Part shown: positions 17,008-25,948 of the stretch, piece after piece
How the letters are laid out: the number at the start of each line of letters is the position of its first letter
How positions within the stretch are numbered: the first letter of the stretch is position 1
Assembly (NCBI GenBank): GCA_040877935.1
Contig: JBBDNB010000026.1
Span: 1-64,000 of the forward strand
Direction of reading: 5' to 3'
DNA length: 64,000 nucleotides
DNA from: Chitinophagales bacterium
GTDB lineage: Bacteria; Bacteroidota; Bacteroidia; Chitinophagales; CAIOSU01
Notes under the pieces: model-generated
What the model saw: only the letters and a program-made list of their open reading frames with translations
Databases searched by the model: none
Told to the model about the DNA's origin: nothing
Translations under genes and position numbers: made by a program

Positions 17008-19113
17008 TTAAGCATCTGCATTTATCAAATTTAAGAAATCGGCCTCAGAAATAATTTCCACCGTGCCCAATTGTTCGGCCTTGGTTTTTTTGGAGCCCGC
17101 ATTTTCGCCCACTACCAAGTAATCGAGTTTTTTACTTACCGAACTGATGGTTTTTCCTCCGTTTTTTTCCACCAGCTCTTTTGCTTCATCACGCGTAAAT
17201 TTGCTCAGCGATCCGGTAAACAAAAAACTTTTACCCTCCAGCACATCCGATTTGGCTTCGTCTTGTTCCGTATTTTCAATAGAAACCCCGGCAGCAGCCA
17301 ATTGTTTGATCAATTGGATGTTGGCCTCATTGTGGAAGAAATCGTAAATGCTTTCGGCAACTATGGGTCCAACATCCTGCAATTCGGATAAAGTCTCAAT
17401 TTCAAATTCTTGCAATTCCAATATCGACTTGACCTGCTTGGCCAGCGTTTTTGCAGTCGCAGAGCCTACGTGCCGGATTCCCAGCGCAACGATCAATCGC
17501 CAGGTGGGATTTTGCTTGGAATTTTCTATGCCATTTTTCAGGTTTTCAACTGATTTTTCCTTCCAGCCTTCCAGTGCCAAAATATGATCGTAATCCAAAT
17601 TGTAAATATCGTGAATGGCTGAAATCAGTCCCTCGCGAATAAATCGCTTGACAATATCCTTGCCCAGCCCATCAATGTCCATGGCTGCTTTTGAAACGAA
17701 ATGGATGAGTTTTTCCTCGGTCTGAGCCGGACATTCTGCATTCACACAGCGCCAGGCAGCTTCTCCTTCCAGGCGAACCGGTTTGCTGCCGCAAGAAGGG
17801 CATTGCTCGGGAAATTGAACCAATTCCCTTTCTTCTTTTCTTTCGGATTCTACCACGCCCACCACATAGGGAATCACATCTCCAGCTCTTTCCACCAGGA
17901 GCAGATCGCTCATGCGAATGTCTTTTTCCTTTATAAAATCTTCATTGTGCAGGGAAATGGAGGAAATGGTAACGCCTGCTAATCGCACCGGCTCTATTTT
18001 GGCTACGGGAGTAATCGCTCCAGTTCTGCCCACCTGGAATTCTACATTTACCAATCGGCTTTTGGCTTGCTTGGCCTTGAATTTATAGGCAATGGCCCAG
18101 CGCGGGTGATGTGCCGTACTGCCTATTTCATCCTGTATTTGCAGGTCGTTGACTTTCACCACCATGCCATCTATTTCATAGGTATAAGCGTCTCTTTTTT
18201 CTTCCCAATCCTTGCAAAAATCTATGGCACTTTTGATATTGCCCAGGGTTTTTTCAATTCCGGGTGTTTTAAAACCAAGATCATAGAGCATTTGAATGTT
18301 TGCATCGTGTTCCCTGAGTTGATTGCCCAAAAGATTGTTCCCATCTTTATTTACTGCATAGCCCACTTGATACACAAAGGCTTCCATGCCCCTTTTGGCC
18401 ACTTCCGAGGGGTCTTTCATGCGCAGTCCTCCGGCAGCGGTATTTCTTGAATTCTGAAAAGTGGACAAACCTTCTGCTTCTCGCTTTTCATTGATTTTTT
18501 CAAAAACATCATGGGCAATGACTACTTCCCCACGCAATTCGGCTTTGTAAATCCCGTATTTAGAAAATTCTGCCCTCAGCGGCACGGATTTTATTACGCG
18601 CGCATTATTGGTAATTTCCTCACCCATCACACCATTGCCACGGGTTGCGGCCCTTACCAGTTTGTCATTTTCATAAAGTAGGGCAATGCCCGATCCGTCA
18701 AACTTTGGCTCTGCCACATATTGGATGTTTTCTTTTCCGCTCAAACTGCGCACCCTGCGATCGAATTCGAGCAGGTCTTCTTCATTGTAGGAATTGTCCA
18801 GCGAAAGCATGGGTACGGAATGGGCAACGGTTTCAAAGCTATCGGTCAAGCCTTGCGCTACCCTTTGTGTAGGTGAATCATTGCTCAATAATTCGGGATG
18901 TTCTGCTTCTAATTTTTGAAGTTTCTTGAACAATTGATCATACTCGAAATCACTTATCTTGGGATCTGCCAAAACATAATAACGCCAGTCGTGGTAGCGT
19001 AAAATAGCGCTGAGTTCATTTATCGCTTTTTCAGGATTGTTGACTGTTTCAGCTTCCGATTTCCACTTTTCCGTAAGTTGAAGCAATTCTTTCTGGGCTT
19101 TTTCTGAATACAC
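17008..19113 (-). CDS. ligA: NAD-dependent DNA ligase LigA
   Basis: A 701-residue ligase that seals nicks during replication and repair using NAD. The catalytic lysine is K137 in KFDG; the Ia domain has HDWRYYVLADPKISDFEYDQL; the OB fold, a four-cysteine zinc finger (CPSCG...CVNAECPAQ), the helix-hairpin-helix region (ALGIRHVGSATAKTLA) and a C-terminal BRCT domain (about residues 625-700) all follow in order. It is full length and intact. Its product start is the ATG at 19113, just after a short tandem repeat. Confidence 0.98.
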   Translation of the reverse strand: MYSEKAQKELLQLTEKWKSEAETVNNPEKAINELSAILRYHDWRYYVLADPKISDFEYDQLFKKLQKLEAEHPELLSNDSPTQRVAQGLTDSFETVAHSVPMLSLDNSYNEEDLLEFDRRVRSLSGKENIQYVAEPKFDGSGIALLYENDKLVRAATRGNGVMGEEITNNARVIKSVPLRAEFSKYGIYKAELRGEVVIAHDVFEKINEKREAEGLSTFQNSRNTAAGGLRMKDPSEVAKRGMEAFVYQVGYAVNKDGNNLLGNQLREHDANIQMLYDLGFKTPGIEKTLGNIKSAIDFCKDWEEKRDAYTYEIDGMVVKVNDLQIQDEIGSTAHHPRWAIAYKFKAKQAKSRLVNVEFQVGRTGAITPVAKIEPVRLAGVTISSISLHNEDFIKEKDIRMSDLLLVERAGDVIPYVVGVVESERKEERELVQFPEQCPSCGSKPVRLEGEAAWRCVNAECPAQTEEKLIHFVSKAAMDIDGLGKDIVKRFIREGLISAIHDIYNLDYDHILALEGWKEKSVENLKNGIENSKQNPTWRLIVALGIRHVGSATAKTLAKQVKSILELQEFEIETLSELQDVGPIVAESIYDFFHNEANIQLIKQLAAAGVSIENTEQDEAKSDVLEGKSFLFTGSLSKFTRDEAKELVEKNGGKTISSVSKKLDYLVVGENAGSKKTKAEQLGTVEIISEADFLNLINADA

Positions 19114-19120
19114 TTATTTT

Positions 19121-19147
19121 AATTAGGAGTTATAAATTAGGAGTTAT
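19121..19147. repeat. Two tandem copies of a 13-14 nt unit
   Basis: AATTAGGAGTTAT occurs at 19121-19133 and again at 19135-19147, immediately upstream of the ligA start codon. The purine-rich AGGAG is in the antisense direction relative to ligA, so it is not a ribosome binding site for it. Confidence 0.6.
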
Positions 19148-19180
19148 GAGTGCATTCTTCACTTATAACCCACCACTCAA

Positions 19181-19417
19181 TTAAACCATCAACTGATCAA
19201 TGGCTGCAGCCATTTGCCGATCTTTTTCCGTGACTTTGTTTCCTTCATCATGTGTGGTCAATATGATTTCCACTTTATTGTAGGTATTGCTCCATGTAGG
19301 ATGATGCTGATGTTGCTCAGCTAATATGGCCACACGAGTCATAAAAGCAAATGCTTCCGAGAAATCGTCAAATTCAAAAAGTCTTTTCAGTTTGCTGTTT
19401 TCTTCTTTCCAGTTCAT
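19181..19417 (-). CDS. 4a-hydroxytetrahydrobiopterin dehydratase (PCD/DCoH)
   Basis: A 78-residue protein matching pterin-4a-carbinolamine dehydratase, which recycles pterin cofactor after aromatic amino-acid hydroxylation. Seen: LFEFDDFSEAFAFMTRVA, then the active-site motif EQHQHHPTWSNTYNKVEI, then LTTHDEGNKVTEKDRQMA. It is shorter than the usual 95-110 residues because the N-terminal 20 or so residues are missing, as in several Bacteroidota members. No hydroxylase lies nearby. Confidence 0.88.
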   Translation of the reverse strand: MNWKEENSKLKRLFEFDDFSEAFAFMTRVAILAEQHQHHPTWSNTYNKVEIILTTHDEGNKVTEKDRQMAAAIDQLMV

Positions 19418-19719
19418 GTTGTGTTTTTTAGTTGAAACTATAATATGACAAACCTTGATTGTTAATCAAAACCCAGCGGATTAATTTAAGTTAATTTCAG
19501 TCCTCGATGATTTAAACTGTATATTAGCATTAGCAGTCCCGGTAATTCCTCTCCCAGACATTTAGTGCTGGTGATGAATCCGGGTTTTTTATTTCCAGCC
19601 ATTAAATTAGGAAATAAAATATAGAAAAAAGGATTGGGAAATTAGAATGCAAAAATTAAAACACCATATTTTCATTCTACATTCTAAAATTCTAACTTCT
19701 ATTTTCCTGCATCTAATTA
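19418..19719. other. 302-nt gap holding an orphan hairpin-terminator
   Basis: No convincing ORF. It contains a plus-strand structured hairpin with a T6 run (19538-19590, listed separately) and an AT-rich inverted repeat TTAGAATG/CATTCTAA (19642-19649 and 19680-19687), a weak terminator candidate for the minus-strand pyk-M42 operon. Confidence 0.5.
19538..19590 (+). terminator. Structured hairpin with T6 run, possible 3' end of a small RNA
   Basis: CCCGG (19538-19542) pairs with CCGGG (19580-19584) and ATTC (19545-19548) with GAAT (19576-19579), leaving a 2-nt bulge. CCAG/CTGG (19554-19557, 19568-19571) pair in the loop, and TTTTTT follows at 19585-19590. No plus-strand gene ends here, so it is an orphan terminator. 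I found no perfect -7 box upstream. Confidence 0.5.
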
Positions 19720-20769
19720 CTATTTAAAACTCCAATCAAACTGATCCAAATCTTCCAGGCAGTGTTGTAGCAATTCTATGCTTTGGTGAATATCGCCCTT
19801 GTGTGCCATTTCTATTACTTGGTGAATGTGGCGCGTTGGGATGGAAATAGCTCCTGCAATAGCACCATTCGTAGCCATGCGCTGAATACCCGCTGTGTCG
19901 GTGCCGCCACCGGTTAGCAGTTCAGTTTGCCATTTTAACTTATGCTTAGTAGCAGTTTCTTTCATGAATTTCACCATGCGGTAATCTGCAATAGAGGAAG
20001 TGTCCATTAGTTTAATGGCTGTTCCGTCACCGAGCTTTGTCACCATTTCCTCGGGTTTGGCACCGGGCAGATCGTAAGCAATGGTAGTGTCCAGCCCAAA
20101 ACCAAAATGCGGATCTATTGCGTGTGTGGCTACCATTGCACCACGGATTCCCACTTCTTCCTGAACGGTAAATACACCATAAACATCATAAGGCGTTTCT
20201 GCCAGTTTCCTTAGGGTTTCGATGAGTATAAACACAGATACACGATTGTCAATGGATTTGCAATTGACACAATCTCCCATTTCAATCAATTCCCTTTCGC
20301 GGGTAACCACATTGCCTTTCTCAATATATTTATCCACCTCTTCTTTGGGCATACCCATATCTATATAGAAATCGTCAATTTTTGGTGGTTTGTTGCGCTC
20401 TTCCTGAGTCATTACGTGAATGGGTTTGGAGCCCATTACACCAATCAGGTCTTTTTTGCCATGCACGATTACGCGCTGAGCTGTGAGTGTTTTGGGGTCA
20501 AATCCGCCCAAGGGGAAAAAACGCAGGAAGCCGTTTTCGTCCACATGTTTGACCATAAAGCCAATTTCATCCATGTGGGCAGCTACCATTACCCGCTTGT
20601 CTTCACGGCCCTTTTTCAATACAATGACATTGCCCATATTGTCTATGCGCAATTCATCTACCAGTGATTCAATTTCACGGATGACTATTTCCCTGATTCT
20701 TTGTTCATGCCCCGGAGCACCGGCTGCTTCACAAATTTCTTTCAATAGAGGAGTGTTTATATCTGTCAT
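19720..20769 (-). CDS. M42-family zinc aminopeptidase
   Basis: A 349-residue cytosolic metallopeptidase of the M42 (FrvX/PepA/tetrahedral aminopeptidase) family, which trims N-terminal residues from peptides. Metal and catalytic blocks are present: AHMDEIGFMVKH (His/Asp), KSIDNRVSVFILIETL (bridging Asp), TVQEEVGIRGA (catalytic Glu-Glu), GLDTTIAYD, and GGGTDTAGI and RHIHQVIEM near the C-terminus. It starts 2 nt after the pyk stop codon, so it is the third gene of the IPExxxVDY-pyk-M42 operon. Confidence 0.95.
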   Translation of the reverse strand: MTDINTPLLKEICEAAGAPGHEQRIREIVIREIESLVDELRIDNMGNVIVLKKGREDKRVMVAAHMDEIGFMVKHVDENGFLRFFPLGGFDPKTLTAQRVIVHGKKDLIGVMGSKPIHVMTQEERNKPPKIDDFYIDMGMPKEEVDKYIEKGNVVTRERELIEMGDCVNCKSIDNRVSVFILIETLRKLAETPYDVYGVFTVQEEVGIRGAMVATHAIDPHFGFGLDTTIAYDLPGAKPEEMVTKLGDGTAIKLMDTSSIADYRMVKFMKETATKHKLKWQTELLTGGGTDTAGIQRMATNGAIAGAISIPTRHIHQVIEMAHKGDIHQSIELLQHCLEDLDQFDWSFK

Positions 20770-20771
20770 GT

Positions 20772-22205
20772 TTATTCTACTTTGGTTACTTTAAGCATAT
20801 TGGTTTTGCCTTGTTTGTGCATGGGCATTGATGCCGTATTGACCAGCACATCTCCGGTTTTCAACATTTTGATTTTTTTAAGAAATTCTACGACATCAAA
20901 TATTGTCTCGTCAGTGCTTACAAACCTGTCGTAATAAAATCCTTTGACACCCCATACCAGGCTTAAAATATTGAGCAGCGCACGATTATCCGTAAAGATA
21001 AAAATATTACTATTGGGGCGGAAGCTGGAAACCATAAAAGCAGTGTATCCGGAACGCGTCATACCAACAATAGCCTGGGCACCAATTTCCGCAGCAATTC
21101 TACTGGCATTATAGCATATTGCATCGGAAAGGTAACTTTTAGAAGTGAGCTGTGGCACCAGGTTTTTATTGTAAATTTCTGCATTGGCTTCAATATAATC
21201 TGTGATTTTTTTCAGGGTTTGAATGGCTTTTACAGGATGCTTGCCCACAGAAGTTTCCCCACTCAACATTAATGCGTCTGCACCGTCCATAATATCATTG
21301 GCCACATCATTGGTTTCTGCTCTTGTTGGTGTTGGCATTTCAATCATAGAATCCAATATCTGTGTAGCTACAATTACCGGTTTTGCTTTGTCAATACACT
21401 TTTTTATAATTTGCTTTTGAAAAAGGGGCATTTTCTCCAACGGAACCTCAATTCCCAAATCACCACGCGCTATCATAATTGCATCGGCCTCTACAATTAT
21501 ATCATCAATATTGGCTACACCTTCTGGCTTTTCAATTTTAGCAATGACTTTAAATTCATTTGTATCTGGTATCATTGATTTGAGCTCACGAATATCTTTT
21601 GCTTTTCTCACAAAAGAAAGGGCTATCCAATTGGCCTCTTGCTCTATTGCAAATTTTAAATCTGCTTTGTCTTTATCGGTTATGGATGCAACACTCAGGT
21701 CGCTATCAGGTAAATTTACACCTTTGCGAGAAAAGAGTTCACCTCCATACAATACCTTGGCTTCAATGCTGTTTTTATCAATTTTTTCACCGGCAAGCAA
21801 TTCCAGCTTTCCATCGTCAATCAAAATTCTTTCTCCTGCCCTAATATCTCTTGCCAGGAAATCATAGCTGACATAAACTTTCTCTGCATTTGATTTTTGC
21901 GGGCTACATGTGAGTATGATTTTTGAACCACTTATTAAATGTACTCCCCCATTTTCCACCTCTCCAATTCTGATCTTCGGACCCTGTAGATCAGCCAGAA
22001 TCCCAATATTGTATTTCAGGTTCTCATTGATTTTTTTTACGTAATTGAAAAATTTCAAATGCCCGCTGTGATCTCCATGTGAAAAATTAAATCGAAAAAC
22101 ATTTACCCCTGCTTCTACCAGTTCCAGCATTTTTTCATAGCTGTCAGTAGCCGGACCGCAGGTAGCAATTATTTTTGTTCTGTGAAGATGGTTTTTAGAG
22201 ATCAT
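20772..22205 (-). CDS. pyk: Pyruvate kinase
   Basis: A 477-residue glycolytic enzyme transferring phosphate from phosphoenolpyruvate to ADP. The signature blocks are RTKIIATCGPAT, NVFRFNFSHGDH, ADLQGPKIRIGE, the active-site IAKIEKPEGV, MIARGDLGIEVP, QKQIIKKC, VIVATQILDSMIEMPTPTRAE and DVANDIMDGADALMLSGETSVGKHP. The C-terminal domain is full length. It overlaps the upstream IPExxxVDY gene by 4 nt (ATGA), and M42 peptidase follows after 2 nt. Confidence 0.98.
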   Translation of the reverse strand: MISKNHLHRTKIIATCGPATDSYEKMLELVEAGVNVFRFNFSHGDHSGHLKFFNYVKKINENLKYNIGILADLQGPKIRIGEVENGGVHLISGSKIILTCSPQKSNAEKVYVSYDFLARDIRAGERILIDDGKLELLAGEKIDKNSIEAKVLYGGELFSRKGVNLPDSDLSVASITDKDKADLKFAIEQEANWIALSFVRKAKDIRELKSMIPDTNEFKVIAKIEKPEGVANIDDIIVEADAIMIARGDLGIEVPLEKMPLFQKQIIKKCIDKAKPVIVATQILDSMIEMPTPTRAETNDVANDIMDGADALMLSGETSVGKHPVKAIQTLKKITDYIEANAEIYNKNLVPQLTSKSYLSDAICYNASRIAAEIGAQAIVGMTRSGYTAFMVSSFRPNSNIFIFTDNRALLNILSLVWGVKGFYYDRFVSTDETIFDVVEFLKKIKMLKTGDVLVNTASMPMHKQGKTNMLKVTKVE

Positions 22206-22639
22206 TCAATTAAAAGGTTTTCCTGGTTTTTTAGTTTATGTGGGTCAATTTCAAGTGCAAAGTTAATGGATTGTATTTCTTTCAGCTTTGAAAGAATTTC
22301 CCCAGCATCAATTTGTTCATTGTGGTCTTCAATTTTCAAAAGATAATCTATTGTATTAAGCTCTGGGAGCAAAGATTGTTTTCCGTCCTTATTTACAAAC
22401 ATGCAGAAACTCACCATGCTCGTTTCATTATAGAAATAAAAATAAGGGTGTTCTGACCTCGAAGCTTTTTTGGTATTATCGAGCTGAATACTTCCTTTTA
22501 ACTTAAAGTCAATATCGAGCAATTGATTGATTTTCCATGCTAAAGCTATCGCTTTAAGGTTACCAACCAGCCCAAAAAGCGTAAAATCCGGCACTTCTAA
22601 CTCTAAACCTAAGGACAGTTGGTGTTTTTTTTGAGGCAT
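22202..22639 (-). CDS. IPExxxVDY family protein
   Basis: A 145-residue protein of unknown function, restricted as far as I know to Bacteroidota. The name-giving motif is visible as LPELNTIDYLLKIE (about residues 103-116); the N-terminal part has VPDFTLFGLVGNLKAIALAWKINQLL. The family characteristically lies next to pyk and acpP/fabF, as here. It is the first gene of a tightly packed operon with pyk (4-nt overlap), and it is divergent from acpP across a 145-nt region. Confidence 0.88.
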   Translation of the reverse strand: MPQKKHQLSLGLELEVPDFTLFGLVGNLKAIALAWKINQLLDIDFKLKGSIQLDNTKKASRSEHPYFYFYNETSMVSFCMFVNKDGKQSLLPELNTIDYLLKIEDHNEQIDAGEILSKLKEIQSINFALEIDPHKLKNQENLLIE

Positions 22640-22717
22640 ATTTTTGGCTGTAGCTTGCTAAGGTGCTGAATTTACGAGTAAATTAAATCTTGTGCAAACC
22701 CAGCTCCATTCATTTTT

Positions 22718-22749
22718 TTTGTTTGGAAAAATATAAATGGCTTATTTTG
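22718..22749 (+). promoter_or_regulatory. Promoter of acpP-fabF
   Basis: TTTG at 22718-22721, 21 nt, then TATTTTG at 22743-22749, close to the Bacteroidota consensus TTTG-N19-21-TAnnTTTG (one base shorter in the -7 box). It covers the alternative upstream start at 22737 and so supports translation from 22785. Confidence 0.5.
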
Positions 22750-22784
22750 CATCGACTTTATACCGATTTAAAAAAAACATAAGC

Positions 22785-23021
22785 ATGTCAGATATAGCAT
22801 CAAGAGTTCAAAAGATCATCGTTGATAAATTAGGCGTTGATGAGAACGAAGTTACTCCCGAAGCAAGTTTCACTAATGATTTAGGCGCTGATTCACTTGA
22901 CACCGTTGAGTTGATCATGGAATTTGAAAAGGAGTTTAATCTTTCTATTCCTGATGAGCAGGCTGAGACCATTACAACTGTAGGACAGGCTGTAGCTTAT
23001 TTGGAAGAAAATGTAAAATAA
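22785..23021 (+). CDS. acpP: Acyl carrier protein
   Basis: A 78-residue acidic carrier that holds growing fatty-acyl chains on a phosphopantetheine arm attached to S37 in [10 protein letters not shown]. The helix pattern ([18 protein letters not shown], then [11 protein letters not shown], then [22 protein letters not shown]) is canonical. I chose the ATG at 22785 because the family starts MSDIASRV here; an in-frame ATG at 22737 would lie inside the promoter. fabF follows after 13 nt. Confidence 0.98.
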   Translation: MSDIASRVQKIIVDKLGVDENEVTPEASFTNDLGADSLDTVELIMEFEKEFNLSIPDEQAETITTVGQAVAYLEENVK

Positions 23022-23034
23022 TTCTTTGAGCAAT

Positions 23035-24291
23035 ATGCCTTTAAAAAGAGTTGTTGTCACCGGTTTGGGTGCAATTACTCCTGTGGGTAATACTGTACCG
23101 GATTTCTGGAAAGCACTGTGCTCTGGAAAGAGTGGGGCTGCCCCAATCAGTCTGTTTGATGCTTCAAAATTCAAAACACATTTTGCCTGCGAAGTAAAAG
23201 GATTCGATCCGCTAGACTATCTCGATCGCAAGGAAGCCAGAAAAATGGATCGCTTTACGCAATTCGCAATGGTTACCGCAGCAGAAGCAGTAAAAGATGC
23301 TGAACTGGCAGAGGATGATTCTGTTGACAAAAACAGGATTGGCGTAATTTGGGGCTCGGGAATCGGAGGCATTACTACTTTCGACAGCGAGTTGATCAAT
23401 TATGTTCAGCAAGATTTTACCCCGCGCTTCAACCCTTTCTTTATTCCTAAAATGATCGTGGACATTGCGCCCGGTCATATTTCCATTCAATATGGATTTA
23501 AAGGCATGAATTACGCCACCGTATCCGCCTGTGCATCATCGGCCAATGCCATTATTGATGCATACAATTATATTCGGCTTGGAAAAGTAGATGCAGTGGT
23601 TACCGGTGGTTCAGAGGCAGCAGTAACGCATTCCGGAATTGGTGGCTTTAATGCCATGAAAGCACTCTCAACCAGAAATGACGATCCTAAAACAGCCTCC
23701 CGCCCATTTGATAAAGACCGCGAAGGTTTTGTGCTGGGAGAAGGCTCAGCAGCAATTGTTTTGGAAGAATATGAATCTGCAAAGCGCAGAGGGGCAAAAA
23801 TTTATGCTGAACTCATAGGTGCCGGACTTACAGCAGATGCACATCACATTACAGCTCCACATCCAGAAGGAGAAGGTGCTGCAAGAGTAATGCGCGATGC
23901 GCTTGATGACGCGCAGATAAATGCCGGTGAAGTAGATTATATCAATGTACATGGTACTTCTACTCCTTTAGGAGATTTGAGCGAGACAAAGGCCATAAAG
24001 GCAGTTTTTGGCGAACATGCCTATAAACTCAATATCAGTTCTACAAAATCCATGACAGGACATTTACTGGGGGCTGCCGGAGCAGTAGAAGCATTGGCAA
24101 GTGTGCTTTCCATCAAAAACAAAACGGTTCCACCCACCATCAATCACTTTACGGATGATCCGGAAATTGACACTAAACTGAACCTCACCTTTAACAAAGC
24201 CCAGGAACGCAAAGTAAAAGTAGCATTGAGCAATACTTTTGGCTTTGGCGGGCATAATGCTTCGGTGATTTTTAAGGCACTTGAAGGGTAG
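23035..24291 (+). CDS. fabF: Beta-ketoacyl-ACP synthase II
   Basis: A 418-residue condensing enzyme elongating fatty acids with malonyl-ACP. The catalytic cysteine is C166 in VSACASSANAI; the two histidines are in NVHGTSTPLGD and KSMTGHLLGAAGA, and the C-terminal NTFGFGGHNASVIF is present. I chose the ATG at 23035 (MPLKRVVVTGLGA) over the TTG at 23026. It is the second gene of acpP-fabF. In many Bacteroidota rnc (RNase III) follows; here a UPF0060 gene follows instead. Confidence 0.98.
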   Translation: MPLKRVVVTGLGAITPVGNTVPDFWKALCSGKSGAAPISLFDASKFKTHFACEVKGFDPLDYLDRKEARKMDRFTQFAMVTAAEAVKDAELAEDDSVDKNRIGVIWGSGIGGITTFDSELINYVQQDFTPRFNPFFIPKMIVDIAPGHISIQYGFKGMNYATVSACASSANAIIDAYNYIRLGKVDAVVTGGSEAAVTHSGIGGFNAMKALSTRNDDPKTASRPFDKDREGFVLGEGSAAIVLEEYESAKRRGAKIYAELIGAGLTADAHHITAPHPEGEGAARVMRDALDDAQINAGEVDYINVHGTSTPLGDLSETKAIKAVFGEHAYKLNISSTKSMTGHLLGAAGAVEALASVLSIKNKTVPPTINHFTDDPEIDTKLNLTFNKAQERKVKVALSNTFGFGGHNASVIFKALEG

Positions 24292-24363
24292 GTTTTTATC
24301 CAAGTTTCCAATCCCTTTTAGAATTCTCTATTTTGCAAGTTTATATCCATAAATTTCAAAAGC

Positions 24364-24693
24364 ATGATTTTACTGAAATCCATTCCACTTTTCATTCTTG
24401 CCGGTTTTTGTGAAATTGGTGGTGGTTATCTTATCTGGCTTTGGCTCAGAGAAGATAAACCAATATGGTACGGTCTATTAGGTGGTTTTATTTTAGCATT
24501 GTACGGAGTTGTTGCAAGTTTTCAACCGCAAGATTTTGGCAGAGTGTATGCCACTTATGGAGGCGTGTTTATTGTTATGTCGCTTTTATGGTCAATGAAG
24601 TTCGATGGTTTTAATCCTGATAAGTACGATATTGTAGGCGCATTGATAGCACTATTCGGGGTTTGTATAATCTATTACGCACCAAGAGGTTAA
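24364..24693 (+). CDS. UPF0060/YnfA-family membrane protein
   Basis: A 109-residue protein with four transmembrane helices and the UPF0060 signature: FILAGFCEIGGGYLIWLWLRE, then GVVASFQPQDFGRVYATYGGVFIVMSLLWSMKFDG and YDIVGALIALFGVCIIYYAPR. The family resembles small multidrug-resistance transporters in size and topology, but its substrate is unknown. A TATTTTGC box at 24329 may be its promoter. It leads a group of three membrane-protein genes (TauE-like, then DoxX-like) spaced 11 and 3 nt apart. Confidence 0.93.
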   Translation: MILLKSIPLFILAGFCEIGGGYLIWLWLREDKPIWYGLLGGFILALYGVVASFQPQDFGRVYATYGGVFIVMSLLWSMKFDGFNPDKYDIVGALIALFGVCIIYYAPRG

Positions 24694-24704
24694 ATACAAT
24701 TAAA

Positions 24705-25475
24705 ATGCCTGAGTCTATTGTAAGCCTATTTAATGAATTAAACTATTGGCTGATTGTCCTATTATTTCTGGCAGGAATACTTGCCTTTGTGTTATCTACA
24801 ATTTCAGGTGGAGGTGGGGCATTGGTGCTGATCCCAATACTCAATCGCGCAATAGGTGTAGAAAACACTGCCCCGGTGCTCAACCTGGGAACATTTATTG
24901 GCCGACCGGCAAGGCTCTTTATTTTTTGGAATGACATCAACTGGAGAGTTTGTATGTACTATGCACCATCGGCCATTATTGGCGCCTATATCGGTGCCTT
25001 TGTATTCAGCAGTTTTAAACTGGAATTCCTTCAGATTTTCATTGGAATATTTCTGATCAGCACCATATTCCAATATCGCTTTGGCAAAAAGTCCAGGACT
25101 TTCACTATGCACTTGTGGTACTTTATTCCACTGGGGTTGATTGTCTCCATTTTAGGAACAATTACAGGAGCTTTGGGGCCAATTCTCAATCCCTTTTATT
25201 TAAACCTGGGTTTAGATAAAGAAAAATTAATTGCTACAAAAACCGCCAATTCTTTCCTGATGGGAATAGCGCAAATCGGCAGTTATTCTTTTTTTGGATT
25301 GCTGAGTGAAAGCAATTGGATCTATGGTATTTCCCTGGGGCTTGGAGCTACTGCCGGAAATATCATCGGCAAAAAATTTCTTTCCAATATTTCAAGCATT
25401 ACTTTTAGAAGACTACTTATTGCTTTTATGGTAATCAGTGGCACGATACTTATTTACAATCAAATTTTTAAATAA
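24705..25475 (+). CDS. TauE/SafE-family sulfite-type exporter
   Basis: A 256-residue protein with about eight hydrophobic helices in two related halves (ISGGGGALVLIPILNRAIG in the first; TITGALGPILNPFYLNLGLDKEKLIATKTA in the second). This is the pattern of the TauE/SafE family, which exports sulfite, sulfoacetate or other small organic anions. I chose the ATG at 24705 because it follows the UPF0060 stop codon by 11 nt; an upstream in-frame start at 24663 would overlap that gene. It lies 3 nt before the DoxX gene. Confidence 0.85.
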   Translation: MPESIVSLFNELNYWLIVLLFLAGILAFVLSTISGGGGALVLIPILNRAIGVENTAPVLNLGTFIGRPARLFIFWNDINWRVCMYYAPSAIIGAYIGAFVFSSFKLEFLQIFIGIFLISTIFQYRFGKKSRTFTMHLWYFIPLGLIVSILGTITGALGPILNPFYLNLGLDKEKLIATKTANSFLMGIAQIGSYSFFGLLSESNWIYGISLGLGATAGNIIGKKFLSNISSITFRRLLIAFMVISGTILIYNQIFK

Positions 25476-25478
25476 AAC

Positions 25479-25916
25479 ATGAATTTTCTACATAAAATAT
25501 TACAAACCAAAAACGAAGCAGCAACTACTATCATCAGGCTAATGGTAGGAGCGGTTTTTTTATCCGAAGGCATTCAGAAATTTCTTTTTCCAGCCCTTCG
25601 CGGTGCAGGCAGGTTCGAAAAAATCGGATTGCCAAACCCTGAATTTCTCGGCAGTTTTGTTGGCACATTTGAAATAGCTTGTGGAAGTCTGCTTTTGATT
25701 GGGCTCTTTACAAGACTATCAAGTATACCAACTCTTGTAATTATGCTGGTAGCTATAGCCACTACAAAATCACAGGTGCTGGCAGATGAAGGTTTTTGGA
25801 GTATGCTGCACGGCAGCAGAACAGACTGGTCCATGTTATTGGGCAGCATTTTCTTAATTATTAAAGGTGGCGGAAAATGGTCATTGGACAGGGTTTTGAG
25901 TGCATTTAGTAATTAA
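25479..25916 (+). CDS. DoxX-family membrane protein
   Basis: A 145-residue protein with four transmembrane helices and the DoxX pattern: RLMVGAVFLSEGIQKFLFP (helix 1 with the G-x-x-K/H), GTFEIACGSLLLIGLFTRLSSIPTLVIM (helices 2-3) and LGSIFLIIKGGGKWSLD (helix 4). DoxX-like proteins are linked to quinone redox or membrane sulfur chemistry in some organisms; function here is unknown. The 3-nt spacing from the TauE gene suggests one operon. Confidence 0.9.
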   Translation: MNFLHKILQTKNEAATTIIRLMVGAVFLSEGIQKFLFPALRGAGRFEKIGLPNPEFLGSFVGTFEIACGSLLLIGLFTRLSSIPTLVIMLVAIATTKSQVLADEGFWSMLHGSRTDWSMLLGSIFLIIKGGGKWSLDRVLSAFSN

Positions 25917-25948
25917 AATGATATTAAACCACAATCCAGAAAGAGATT

